Positions 1 through 7,662 of a stretch of DNA of 51,446 nt are shown one piece after another. The stretch comes from an uncultured Eubacterium sp. Its GTDB lineage: Bacteria > Bacillota > Clostridia > Lachnospirales > Lachnospiraceae. Position 1 is the first letter of the stretch. Each line of letters starts with the position of its first letter. The position numbers and the translations under genes are program-made. The notes beneath the pieces were generated by a model. That model saw nothing but the letters and a program-made list of their open reading frames with translations. It did not search any database and was not told the origin of the DNA. Location: assembly GCA_948470065.1 (NCBI GenBank), contig CAOKNO010000011.1, positions 1 through 51,446 on the forward strand. Direction: 5' to 3'.

Positions 1-912
1 CTGAAAGAGTCCAGCTATATCAAGTACTGGAATTTGTGGAAGTCTTATATCTGCCCGAAGCTTGGGAGCCTACATTTGTCGGAGGTTTCACAAAACATGC
101 TAGAAGCCTATTGCATGGAACTCCGTGTATCCGGCGGGCATAAGGGCATGGGCTTATCTGCAAAAACGGTAGCGGATACGATGTCTTTGCTCCGCAGCAT
201 GTTCCAGTTCTGTTCGGCGAAGGATATCCCGATCCCCTGTAGCATCCGGACAGTTCCAATCAGGCAGGAAGTAAAAGAAATGCGTGTATTCAGCATAGAA
301 GAACAGCGTCTCCTATGCAGCTACATCTATTCCAACTTGTGTATGCAGAATGTCGGGGTACTGGTCTGTCTGTTTACAGGGATCCGTGTTGGGGAGTTAT
401 GCGCGCTGCAATGGGAAGATATTTCATTTTCAGAAAAAACATTGTACGTCCATAAAACGATGCAGCGCATCCAGATAGGAAACACAGGCGCAGGCGACGG
501 GAGCGCCAGGACGAAAATAATTGTTACAAAGCCAAAAAGCCGGTGTTCCATCCGCACAATCCCGCTCCCAGAAAAATTGGTGCAGATCCTCCAGTCCATA
601 GAAATCACTAGGGACGGTTATTTTTTAACGGGCAGCAATGCAAAATGGGTGGAGCCGCGTACGATGCAAAACCATTTCAAGCGTCTGTTGAAGGATTGTA
701 AGTTAAAAGAAGCCAACTACCATGCCCTGCGGCATACATTTGCGACACGGTGTATCGAAAAAGGGTTCGACGTCAAAAGCTTAAGCGAAATTTTAGGCCA
801 TTCCAGCGTAAACATCACCATGGATCGCTATGTGCACCCTTCGATGCAGTTAAAACAGGAAAACATGCAGTGGCTTTCGGAACTTCTGGTCCTGGAGCAT
901 CCGGCTGGTTAG
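1..912 (+). CDS. Tyrosine recombinase / site-specific integrase, 5' end outside window
   Basis: The frame is open from base 1, so the true start lies upstream; 303 residues are visible. The N-terminal part resembles a SAM-like core-binding domain, and the C-terminal part is a phage-integrase catalytic domain. All expected active-site residues are seen: Arg in TGIRVGEL (codon 385), a Lys in the TKPKS segment, His and Arg in HALRH (codons 721 and 730), His in LGHSS (799) and the nucleophile Tyr in MDRYVHP (829). The enzyme therefore looks intact. It would cut and rejoin DNA through a phosphotyrosine link at a specific core site. It stands before a regulator-adhesin-sortase set, so it could mobilise that set or invert a switch near it. 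A candidate core site follows at 982-1012. Family assignment is firm; the job is inferred. Confidence 0.93.
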   Translation: MKESSYIKYWNLWKSYICPKLGSLHLSEVSQNMLEAYCMELRVSGGHKGMGLSAKTVADTMSLLRSMFQFCSAKDIPIPCSIRTVPIRQEVKEMRVFSIEEQRLLCSYIYSNLCMQNVGVLVCLFTGIRVGELCALQWEDISFSEKTLYVHKTMQRIQIGNTGAGDGSARTKIIVTKPKSRCSIRTIPLPEKLVQILQSIEITRDGYFLTGSNAKWVEPRTMQNHFKRLLKDCKLKEANYHALRHTFATRCIEKGFDVKSLSEILGHSSVNITMDRYVHPSMQLKQENMQWLSELLVLEHPAG

Positions 913-981
913 CGAAGGATACGCCGTCAGGAAAATGGTCAGCCAGGAACCTAAAACAGGAAGATTCGGGAGACTCTCCAT

Positions 982-1012
982 GATTTCGCAGAGTGCCGTA
1001 CTCTGTGAAATC
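982..1012. repeat. Inverted repeat with recombinase-core-site geometry
   Basis: Arms GATTTCGCAGAG and CTCTGTGAAATC (12 bp, one G-T type mismatch) flank the 7-bp centre TGCCGTA. It lies 70 bp after the integrase stop and 60 bp before the regulator start. Two arms of 11-13 bp around a 6-8 bp centre is the usual form of a tyrosine-recombinase core site. No T-run follows, so it is a poor rho-independent terminator. It could also be an operator. The repeat is certain; the role is inferred. Confidence 0.6.
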
Positions 1013-1071
1013 TATGAAACAGTGGAATAAAGGAGGAGGTCAGTAAGAGAACTGGCGGATCTCGCTGGCGC

Positions 1072-2280
1072 ATGTTTATGGAAGAAAAAAAGATAATCTG
1101 TTTTGGATTGCTTGGTTCATTTTCCTATGCATTGACGGATGGAGCCCACCCGCCTGCAGCGGTACGTACGGTATCGAAAAAGGTTGGGAAGAAGACGCTG
1201 TCGTTCCTGCAGTACCTGATCGTGAATTATGCCCGGTATATTTCTTCCGAGGAACTGATTGAACTGTTTTGGACGGAGAATGGGAGCAGCGACCCGGCGA
1301 ATGCATTGCGCAATATGCTCTATAAAATCCGGAATTTGCTGAAAGGGCTATTTCCAGGATATGGGGAGATGTTGCGGACGCTTCCAGGCTGCTATGCTTG
1401 GGATACGGAGGTTTGCATGGCGTTGGATACGGAAGAATTTGAGCGCGTCTGTATGGAAGCGAGGAAATACACTGGGAGGGAATCGGCAGAATTGTTGCGG
1501 AAGGCAGTTTTTTTATATAAAGGGGATTTTCTTTCTGGGAATGACAGCGAATGGACCAGGCCGTTAAGGCAATATTACAGGGCGCTGTACCTAGACGCTT
1601 GTAAAACGCTGCTTCCCTTACTAGAAGAAGAGGAGCAGTGGATGGAAATCGTCGGCGTCTGCAGCCAGGCCATCCAAATTGATTTTAGTATCGAAGAGTT
1701 TACCGCCTGCCAGATGAGGGCGTTTATTGCAATGGGGCAGCCGGAACAGGCAGTTGAACAGTATGAGACGTTTAAGGGGAAGATGTTAAAGGAGTTTGGG
1801 ATGCCCCCTACGGAACGTATCGAACAGATCCGTGCGTTAATATCTGGCTTGGGCAAGGAGGATGGGGGGAAAGAACGGGAGATTTTTAAGCTGGTATGTG
1901 AAGGGCGGTTGGAAAAACATGCCTTTTTCTGTAGTTTTGGGGTATTTCAAAGTATCGTTGCGTTGGAGCGGCGGCATCTTGCGCGCTCCGGCTTAAGATC
2001 TACGCTGGTTATTGTCAGCCTGGATAACGAAACGGCGCCTGGCACAGATGTAAGAAGGCTGGAACGCATCTTACAGGAAGGGCTTAGGATTGGAGATCTG
2101 GTGGCAAGGCTTGCGGCGGGCTCTTATATCATGATGCTGACGGGCACGGACGGCGAGGACGCCCAGATTGTAATCAATAGGCTGGATTGTACGTTCCACA
2201 GGACATTCCGGCATTCCAACGCCCGTCTTTCGTTTTGCATGTCTGTATTATCTCCAGAAAGGGAAGCGGGAAACTTGTGA
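1072..2280 (+). CDS. SARP-like transcriptional regulator with BTAD domain and degenerate GGDEF-like tail
   Basis: The 402-residue protein has a winged-helix DNA-binding region (about residues 10-110, with LFWTEN and NALRNMLYKIRNLL typical of SARP/AfsR-type regulators), then a helical BTAD domain (about 118-260, containing the common YKGDFL motif). The last 120 residues resemble a GGDEF fold: the segment GDLVARLAAGSYIMML (341-356) lines up with the GGDEF signature, but AAGSY replaces GGDEF, so diguanylate cyclase activity is not expected. ATG 1072 is the first possible start; the strong AGGAGGAGG at 1031-1039 lies about 30 bases upstream, further than usual, and no better in-frame start is seen between. 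Its place before the adhesin and sortase suggests it activates them. Confidence 0.8.
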   Translation: MFMEEKKIICFGLLGSFSYALTDGAHPPAAVRTVSKKVGKKTLSFLQYLIVNYARYISSEELIELFWTENGSSDPANALRNMLYKIRNLLKGLFPGYGEMLRTLPGCYAWDTEVCMALDTEEFERVCMEARKYTGRESAELLRKAVFLYKGDFLSGNDSEWTRPLRQYYRALYLDACKTLLPLLEEEEQWMEIVGVCSQAIQIDFSIEEFTACQMRAFIAMGQPEQAVEQYETFKGKMLKEFGMPPTERIEQIRALISGLGKEDGGKEREIFKLVCEGRLEKHAFFCSFGVFQSIVALERRHLARSGLRSTLVIVSLDNETAPGTDVRRLERILQEGLRIGDLVARLAAGSYIMMLTGTDGEDAQIVINRLDCTFHRTFRHSNARLSFCMSVLSPEREAGNL

Positions 2281-2363
2281 TCCATATTTCCTGAAAAATA
2301 ACAGGCAGCTAACAGAAGTTTATTATATTTAAATTGCAGAAAAGGGAAAAGGGCGGTGTTGAT

Positions 2364-2792
2364 ATGATGATTCCAGGGAAAATGGCTCCCTGCCATAGCC
2401 GTGAAGCAGTCGTTACGGTATTGTCTTATTGCAATGGTGTCATGGACGGGTATTTGCAGCATCCGCGGCTTGGCGGCAAAGAAAAGCTTTATAGCCTTTC
2501 GCAGATGGTGCTGCTGTTGGGCAGCCTGCTTGATTTAGAGGGCTGTCCCGGGAATCCGTTGCCTTTTGTATCTCCGGTATGCGATGATCCGGGCAGTATC
2601 GCCGTATTCCGTATCCAAGTTCTTTTTCGGGAGCATTATACGTGGCAAGGCAAGCTGATTTGGCAGGAAAAAAGCCAGGAAGCCGTATTCCAAAGCGGGA
2701 TAGAGCTGATACGGCTGTTTGATGAAATCCTTGCAGGAGACGATGAGGCGGCGGATGGAGAGCCGGACGTTGGAACGGTATCTGGCCAGTAA
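2364..2792 (+). CDS. Small protein of unknown function between the BTAD regulator and the adhesin
   Basis: The protein has 142 residues from ATG 2364, which follows a purine-rich AAAAGGGCGG segment; an in-frame ATG at 2367 is equally possible. No membrane segment or signal peptide is visible, so it is probably cytoplasmic. A C-terminal stretch reads like a beta-strand pair followed by a helix (FRIQVLFREHYTWQGKLIW, then a FxSGIELIRLFDEIL helix), and the tail is acidic. I do not recognise a named family. It is on the same strand as the regulator, 83 bp after it and 41 bp before the adhesin start, so it may be co-transcribed and act as an accessory of adhesin control. That role is inferred from position only. 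Confidence 0.6.
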   Translation: MMIPGKMAPCHSREAVVTVLSYCNGVMDGYLQHPRLGGKEKLYSLSQMVLLLGSLLDLEGCPGNPLPFVSPVCDDPGSIAVFRIQVLFREHYTWQGKLIWQEKSQEAVFQSGIELIRLFDEILAGDDEAADGEPDVGTVSGQ

Positions 2793-2833
2793 AAATCTGG
2801 GGGAGTGCAAAGTGGAGTTAGGAAGGTGGGAAA

Positions 2834-4240
2834 ATGCAGAATTTTATCAGAGAGTATTTGGATGAGTGGAGCAGGAGGAAAAAGAGCAGCAGGAAGATTT
2901 CCATTGCCGTAATGCTTATGGCCGTCATAGTAGCTGGGGGCGTCATAAGCTTTTTGGTGCAGTATGGCATAGCCATGACGGAAAAGCCGAAATGCGGCCT
3001 CACGGAGCACGGACATGGCGAAGGCTGCTTTGGGCGGCAGATCGTCTGTGCGCAGGAGGAAGGGGAAGAGCATCAACATACGGATGCATGTTACGAGGAT
3101 ATCCTTAGCTGTGCAGAGCAGGAACATGTCCATACAGATATTTGTTTTTCAGATGTATCCGCCGGGGTAGAAGACCAGTCGGTATGGGACGGCCAATATG
3201 CGGCTGTTGAATGGAAAGGGAACTGGGCGGAGGATTTGCTGACGGCGGCGCGGATGCAGCTAGGGTATCAGGAAAACGAAGATAATTTTACGGTTGCGGA
3301 AGATGGAAGCCATAAAGGCTATACCCGTTACGGGCAGTTTTGCGGCGATCCATACCGTGACTGGGACGCGGCAGACGCAAAAAGCCCCGAAACAGAGGAA
3401 CAGATCGTTGCAGAAAGCCCTGAAACAGAGGAACAGATCGTTGCAGAAAGCCCAGCGGGATCAGAAAGAGAAGTTGCGTCAGATCCAGTAGGCGATCAGG
3501 GACAGATCGAAACAACGAATCCGATTACAGGCGATCAGGCCTATGTAAGCGAAATCAGGATAAAAGACATTGCAGACGGAGCCGCTCCGTTCGATGCAGA
3601 CGATGGGCTTGGCAATGACAGCAATACAGAGAACCGGCGCGTCAGGACGTTTGATACGGTGACGTATCATTTCCTGGTTGATATGAAGTCATGGGACAAT
3701 CAAAAGAATTACAGCGAAGCGCGCGTGAAGCTAGAATTTGTACTGCCGTTGTCGGAGGAAGAGGCTGTGTTTGATCAGTCGGCTATGGCGTGGATGGACG
3801 CTTCAGAAGGGTATGCGCCTGTCCTTACGGTTGAGGAGCGGGAGATTGGCGGGGTAACAAAGGAGTGCCAGATCCTGACTTGCTATAAGCATCTGCTTCC
3901 TTCGGCGGATAACCGTTCGGTTGTCCCTGGCCAGTTCGGAGAGAACGTGACCATTAATGTCAAATCCATGAAAAACGGCGAAAAATTCGCGCCGCTGCTC
4001 AGCGCGGCAATGGAGTATGGCACATGGGAAGGAGCCTGCGACAAGGAAGGGCATATAATAGACGGGCAGCCAGCAATTGAAAAGAAAAGCGTTATGGCTG
4101 AGGAAGTCGAGGTAACGGCAGCGCCGAAATATAATATCCAGATCCTTGGGGATCAGTCCTACAGCGGCACGTTTGATTTTAGCAGCGGGAACGATGCGGC
4201 GCGCAACAAGGAGAAAGGCTCGGTGACCGGGCGTAGGTAG
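2834..4240 (+). CDS. Adhesin fragment 1: membrane anchor, Cys/His modules, NlpC/P60-like stub
   Basis: This 468-residue open frame starts at ATG 2834 after a GGAAGGTGGG ribosome-binding site. A basic stretch (RRKKSSRK) precedes a membrane segment at about residues 22-44. Three modules follow, each with a Cys, then HxHxxxC: C54/H59/H61/C65, C72/H80/H82/C86 and C93/H98/H100/C104. Residues 130-178 (LGYQEN, GYTRYG, GDPYRDW) resemble the start of NlpC/P60- or CHAP-like domains seen in clostridial surface proteins, but the stretch that should carry the catalytic Cys is replaced by an acidic SPETEEQ-rich linker. A beta-rich adhesin region follows from about residue 230. The frame stops at 4238-4240, whereas related sequence resumes at once in another frame. 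If made, it would be a truncated, membrane-tethered extracellular product. Confidence 0.65.
   Translation: MQNFIREYLDEWSRRKKSSRKISIAVMLMAVIVAGGVISFLVQYGIAMTEKPKCGLTEHGHGEGCFGRQIVCAQEEGEEHQHTDACYEDILSCAEQEHVHTDICFSDVSAGVEDQSVWDGQYAAVEWKGNWAEDLLTAARMQLGYQENEDNFTVAEDGSHKGYTRYGQFCGDPYRDWDAADAKSPETEEQIVAESPETEEQIVAESPAGSEREVASDPVGDQGQIETTNPITGDQAYVSEIRIKDIADGAAPFDADDGLGNDSNTENRRVRTFDTVTYHFLVDMKSWDNQKNYSEARVKLEFVLPLSEEEAVFDQSAMAWMDASEGYAPVLTVEEREIGGVTKECQILTCYKHLLPSADNRSVVPGQFGENVTINVKSMKNGEKFAPLLSAAMEYGTWEGACDKEGHIIDGQPAIEKKSVMAEEVEVTAAPKYNIQILGDQSYSGTFDFSSGNDAARNKEKGSVTGRR
3383..3448 (+). repeat. Tandem 33-bp coding repeat (two copies)
   Basis: Two nearly identical 33-bp units (3383-3415 and 3416-3448) encode the 11-residue unit SPETEEQIVAE twice, and a third unit starts (SPAGSE). 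The units differ at one base. The acidic linker stands where a catalytic core would be expected after the NlpC/P60-like stub, so it may be a spacer that grew by slippage. Confidence 0.85.
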
Positions 4241-5496
4241 TGGAAATCCCGACAGAGAGCGATTACGCCCCGCTGTTATGGAGTTACGGTGAGAACCGAT
4301 GGGTTCCGTATGGAGAAGAAAATACCGATGGGCGCGTTCTCTATGACAGTAATGTGTGTTCCCCATACGCGCCTTACTTTGAAGGGATAGACGCCAGCTC
4401 ATGTAAAAAGAGCGGCATATGGCAGGTATCAGAACAAAGCGGTTCTACCGTCCATATCACAATTAAGGATTATGAAATTGATCTGAGCCAGATGCCGACG
4501 CAGAATATGGATAAGTCAAAAGACGTTTACGGTGCGCATATCGGCTGCTTTTCCGCAGGCGGGCTGTGGGTGGTACAGCCGTTCAACCGGTTGAACAGCG
4601 ACAGCAAGGAGCCGGATTATGACGTGGTGACGGAGTATGGCCCAGGGGCGTTTGCTACGGAGGCAGTCGTTAAGAACCTAAAAACACAGACGGTAAGCGG
4701 GACAGAGGTTTCAGAAGAAAAAGGATTTGTACAGACGCGTACGGACGATGATCGGCTGGCACGTACCCTTGAGCTTACGTTACGGGGCGCGATGCAGAAC
4801 AGGGTCAGGTATGCGGGTACAGATACCGAGAAAGGCGCTGGTATTGATGAAAATGGCGACGGCCGGGATTATGCGGCGGTAGGTTCTGATTTATGGTTGA
4901 TGGGCGGGAATACAAAAGATGAAGATCTACATGATAATATCCTGATCTATTATGCAGTGAAACGGGATGGGAAAGATTGGACGTCAGATAAGGAATTGCA
5001 GAATACATACGAAGACGATTTGGTCTTCTATAAGGAGCTGCAGGAAATTCCGGAGGGAGATATCTGCGTCGGTATCCTGTTCTGCTTTAAAGGACCAGGG
5101 CCGGTAGGCGAAAATGATCCATACTACCGTGCGTTCCACAAAGCGAAGATACAAGACGACATGGATTTGGCAGGGGAAACCTTTATGCTGGCTTCCACCT
5201 CCCGGGTGTGGACGAAGAGCAAATTTGAACAAACAGGGATGACGCTGGATCAGGTTCCGGATTGGTCGGATCCTGACACGAAGCTTGCCTCGTTTGGCGA
5301 CGCTTGCTACTTAAGCGCGAATATCGAGGGTTCGGTGTACTATATCAAGGAAACATACAAGGAAGATGGGAGCGGTATCGTGGGCACGCACAACTCCGAT
5401 CATGAGCATTGGGGGGATACGCTGCTGATCATCGGCTATAAGACTGGGATTACCAAGAACCTGCTTCAGAAAGAAAACAATAACGAAGAGAAGTAG
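4237..5496 (+). CDS. Adhesin fragment 2: Ig-like adhesin domains
   Basis: The frame opens right after a TAG at 4234-4236 and runs to TAG at 5494-5496, giving about 419 residues with no convincing ribosome-binding site of its own (the first possible start is GTG 4240). The content, rich in beta-strand-like segments such as STVHITIKDYEIDL and with large loops, continues fragment 1. Stitching needs one base added or two removed near 4234-4240, where GTAG is directly repeated. The stop at 5494 is followed in the same frame by sequence that plainly continues the protein, so a single base change to TAG probably created it. I see no catalytic motif; it reads as the stalk or backbone of a surface protein. 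Confidence 0.6.
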   Translation, partial: VVEIPTESDYAPLLWSYGENRWVPYGEENTDGRVLYDSNVCSPYAPYFEGIDASSCKKSGIWQVSEQSGSTVHITIKDYEIDLSQMPTQNMDKSKDVYGAHIGCFSAGGLWVVQPFNRLNSDSKEPDYDVVTEYGPGAFATEAVVKNLKTQTVSGTEVSEEKGFVQTRTDDDRLARTLELTLRGAMQNRVRYAGTDTEKGAGIDENGDGRDYAAVGSDLWLMGGNTKDEDLHDNILIYYAVKRDGKDWTSDKELQNTYEDDLVFYKELQEIPEGDICVGILFCFKGPGPVGENDPYYRAFHKAKIQDDMDLAGETFMLASTSRVWTKSKFEQTGMTLDQVPDWSDPDTKLASFGDACYLSANIEGSVYYIKETYKEDGSGIVGTHNSDHEHWGDTLLIIGYKTGITKNLLQKENNNEEK

Positions 5497-5526
5497 ACAT
5501 TTAACTTAGACGCAGATCAAAGAGTC

Positions 5527-7662
5527 GTGGATTATGTGCTGCAGCCCAAGACGGAACACGAGAAAGACGGGAAGTTTGACCGGAAGGATACGGTTACGAT
5601 TGTAGATACCCTGCCAAAATATATGACTTATAAACCGGGAAGCGCTTATTTTGGCGGAAAATATGTACAGACGTCAGCAAACGGCGGGACAAAAGGGCAG
5701 ATTGTAGCGGATGACGACGGGAACGAGCCGGAATTAAGGGAACCGGATGAAATTCAATGGAATGCAGAGGACGGGACGCAAACGTTAAAGTGGGTTATCA
5801 AGGACGTGAAGATTGGAGAGCCAATGCAGCCGATTTATTACTCGGCAGATATTGGTTCCAAAAGCAATCCGCAGGAAGACGTTGGCACAGGCACAACCAG
5901 CTTGACGAATAAAACCTACATTACGTCCATGTACGACAGGCGGGACCCTCTGTTGAAGGATGGGAATTATGCAGAAGAGGGCATTGCTGTGACCCGCGGG
6001 AGCGCGAGTTCGTTTGGCAAATATACCAAACAGAAGGTCGTGGATGAAGACGGCGAGATTGATTATGTCGTTTATTTCAATAACAATGCATCGGAAACAA
6101 AGCCGTTTGCCATTATGGATACCATGCCCGCAGACCAGATAAACGGCAGTGATTTTACGGGCGAGTATCTCTTTGCAGGCTGGGATATTGACGCAAAGAG
6201 CACGTGCGATATCAGCAAATTAAAAATTTACTATACGATGGATGAGAGATATAAAGATATGGTCATCCGCGATATCGAGGTAACGCCGGGCAAAACAGAT
6301 CCGTTCGAGGGGCTAGAAGGGTGGAAACGAGCAGAAATAGGAGCAGATAGGACGATTGCGCTGCCTGTTTTGGAGGGCGGGGCAAGGCATCCAGTTGCCT
6401 GGTCGGTTGTCGGGGAACTAGATAACAGCCAAAGCGTCTATGTGAATTTAAAAATCAAGCTAGAACCGGAAGCATCTGAAACGTCGGAAAAGGAAACCAA
6501 TTACTTTGTAAACCTTCTTTCGAGCGGAGATACGACGACCACTACGGAGAACCCAACGGTAAGGCGTACGTTGTCAGGCCTTACATGGATGGATTACAAC
6601 CGAGACGGGATCCAGGATGAAGATTCCGCCGACCGGATTTCCGGCGTTAAGATAGAACTTCTGAAATTGAAAGAAGGCGGGGATCCTGCGGATGAAAGAG
6701 ATTATGAAAACGTCTGCTATCCTGGCAGCGAAACGCCGATTGTAATTGAAACAGGGCAGCAGGTCAGCCTTAGGGCCAAAAGCGCGGCGGAGATTACATG
6801 GTATGGGACAGACAAGGAAGCAGCAGGCAGTACAGAACCAGAGACTGCCAAGGGGCAATATAAATTTATCGATCTTCCATCCGGGACGTTTGCAGTACGC
6901 TTTACGGATGGGACGAAGAAGATTTCAGAGTTACATGCGACAGCTTGTAACAGCGGCGACAATGATACCGTGGATTCTGACGGAGTACCAATTTATAAAG
7001 ACAATACGTTGAATAGGACGTTGATCTTAGGGATTGATATGCCAAAGGCGGAAGATCTGGGCGTGGCGGTGTACGAGTCGAAATTCCATGACAGCGGCTT
7101 TTACCCAGATACTGCGCTGAAGATTTTAAAAACAGATGATTCTGGGGAGGAAACGCTAGAAGGCGCAATCTTTACGGTAAAAGATTCGAAGGGAAACGAG
7201 GTTTCCTTCCTGGCGGATGAAGGGAAGCCGGGCAGCTATACGGCTTCGGAACTAAGGGAAGGCAAAGCGTCGCCGTTGGCAGGATATTATTATCTGGCAT
7301 GTGCGGATAACCCGTATTATGTGATGGGGTTCCAGGGAACCGATCGAGGCGTCCGAGGCGTCCCGGCCATATTGCAGGGCAGGACCGGCAATGAGAGCCA
7401 GCTTTTTGAAATGTATGAGGATCGGGGAAGCGTATGCTTCCGAAACGTGGCGTCCGGCCATTGGCTGGATTTGGATGAGGGACAATGGAAGATTGAAAGC
7501 GGGCAGAAGGTTCACTGCTGGGAGGATGCAGAAACGCCGCCAACCTATATATCGAAGCGCTGGAAGCTACAGGAAACGCAAGAGGGATCGTTGTATATCA
7601 TGCCTGGAAAACCCAACGGGAAGCGATTATTGCATTGGGGTGGAAGGCGCCGCAGCAGATAA
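5527..7662 (+). CDS. Adhesin fragment 3: isopeptide-type domains, SdrD_B-like domain, start of SpaA domain
   Basis: This stretch of 711 residues is in the same frame as fragment 2, just after its TAG; homologous sequence in fact begins at 5497. Around 5590-5650 a VDTLPKYMTYKPGSA segment is typical of isopeptide-forming/DUF11-type surface domains. Around 6568-6990 lies an SdrD_B-like domain (LSGLTWMDYNRDGIQDE, a calcium-site-like loop, and SGVKIELL). From about 7108 a SpaA/Cna-B domain starts (ALKILKTDDSGEETLEGA), followed at once by a lectin-like insert with the SGHWLDLD, VHCWEDAET and RWKLQETQ elements of a ricin-type beta-trefoil. The frame ends in a basic, unrelated tail after GGGG 7637-7640; the proper continuation is in the next frame. 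Confidence 0.62.
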   Translation: MDYVLQPKTEHEKDGKFDRKDTVTIVDTLPKYMTYKPGSAYFGGKYVQTSANGGTKGQIVADDDGNEPELREPDEIQWNAEDGTQTLKWVIKDVKIGEPMQPIYYSADIGSKSNPQEDVGTGTTSLTNKTYITSMYDRRDPLLKDGNYAEEGIAVTRGSASSFGKYTKQKVVDEDGEIDYVVYFNNNASETKPFAIMDTMPADQINGSDFTGEYLFAGWDIDAKSTCDISKLKIYYTMDERYKDMVIRDIEVTPGKTDPFEGLEGWKRAEIGADRTIALPVLEGGARHPVAWSVVGELDNSQSVYVNLKIKLEPEASETSEKETNYFVNLLSSGDTTTTTENPTVRRTLSGLTWMDYNRDGIQDEDSADRISGVKIELLKLKEGGDPADERDYENVCYPGSETPIVIETGQQVSLRAKSAAEITWYGTDKEAAGSTEPETAKGQYKFIDLPSGTFAVRFTDGTKKISELHATACNSGDNDTVDSDGVPIYKDNTLNRTLILGIDMPKAEDLGVAVYESKFHDSGFYPDTALKILKTDDSGEETLEGAIFTVKDSKGNEVSFLADEGKPGSYTASELREGKASPLAGYYYLACADNPYYVMGFQGTDRGVRGVPAILQGRTGNESQLFEMYEDRGSVCFRNVASGHWLDLDEGQWKIESGQKVHCWEDAETPPTYISKRWKLQETQEGSLYIMPGKPNGKRLLHWGGRRRSR

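Noticed and set aside
4228..4244. Programmed -1 frameshift in the adhesin
   Set aside because: The overlap is only one codon wide and the sequence (CGTAGGTAG) has no slippery heptamer; a small deletion or insertion is more likely.
5494..5496. TAG as a recoded (suppressed or pyrrolysine) codon in the adhesin
   Set aside because: Several housekeeping genes here (for example ftsZ and fabF) end in TAG, and I saw no sign of a recoding element; a nonsense change is simpler, also given two further lesions in the same gene.
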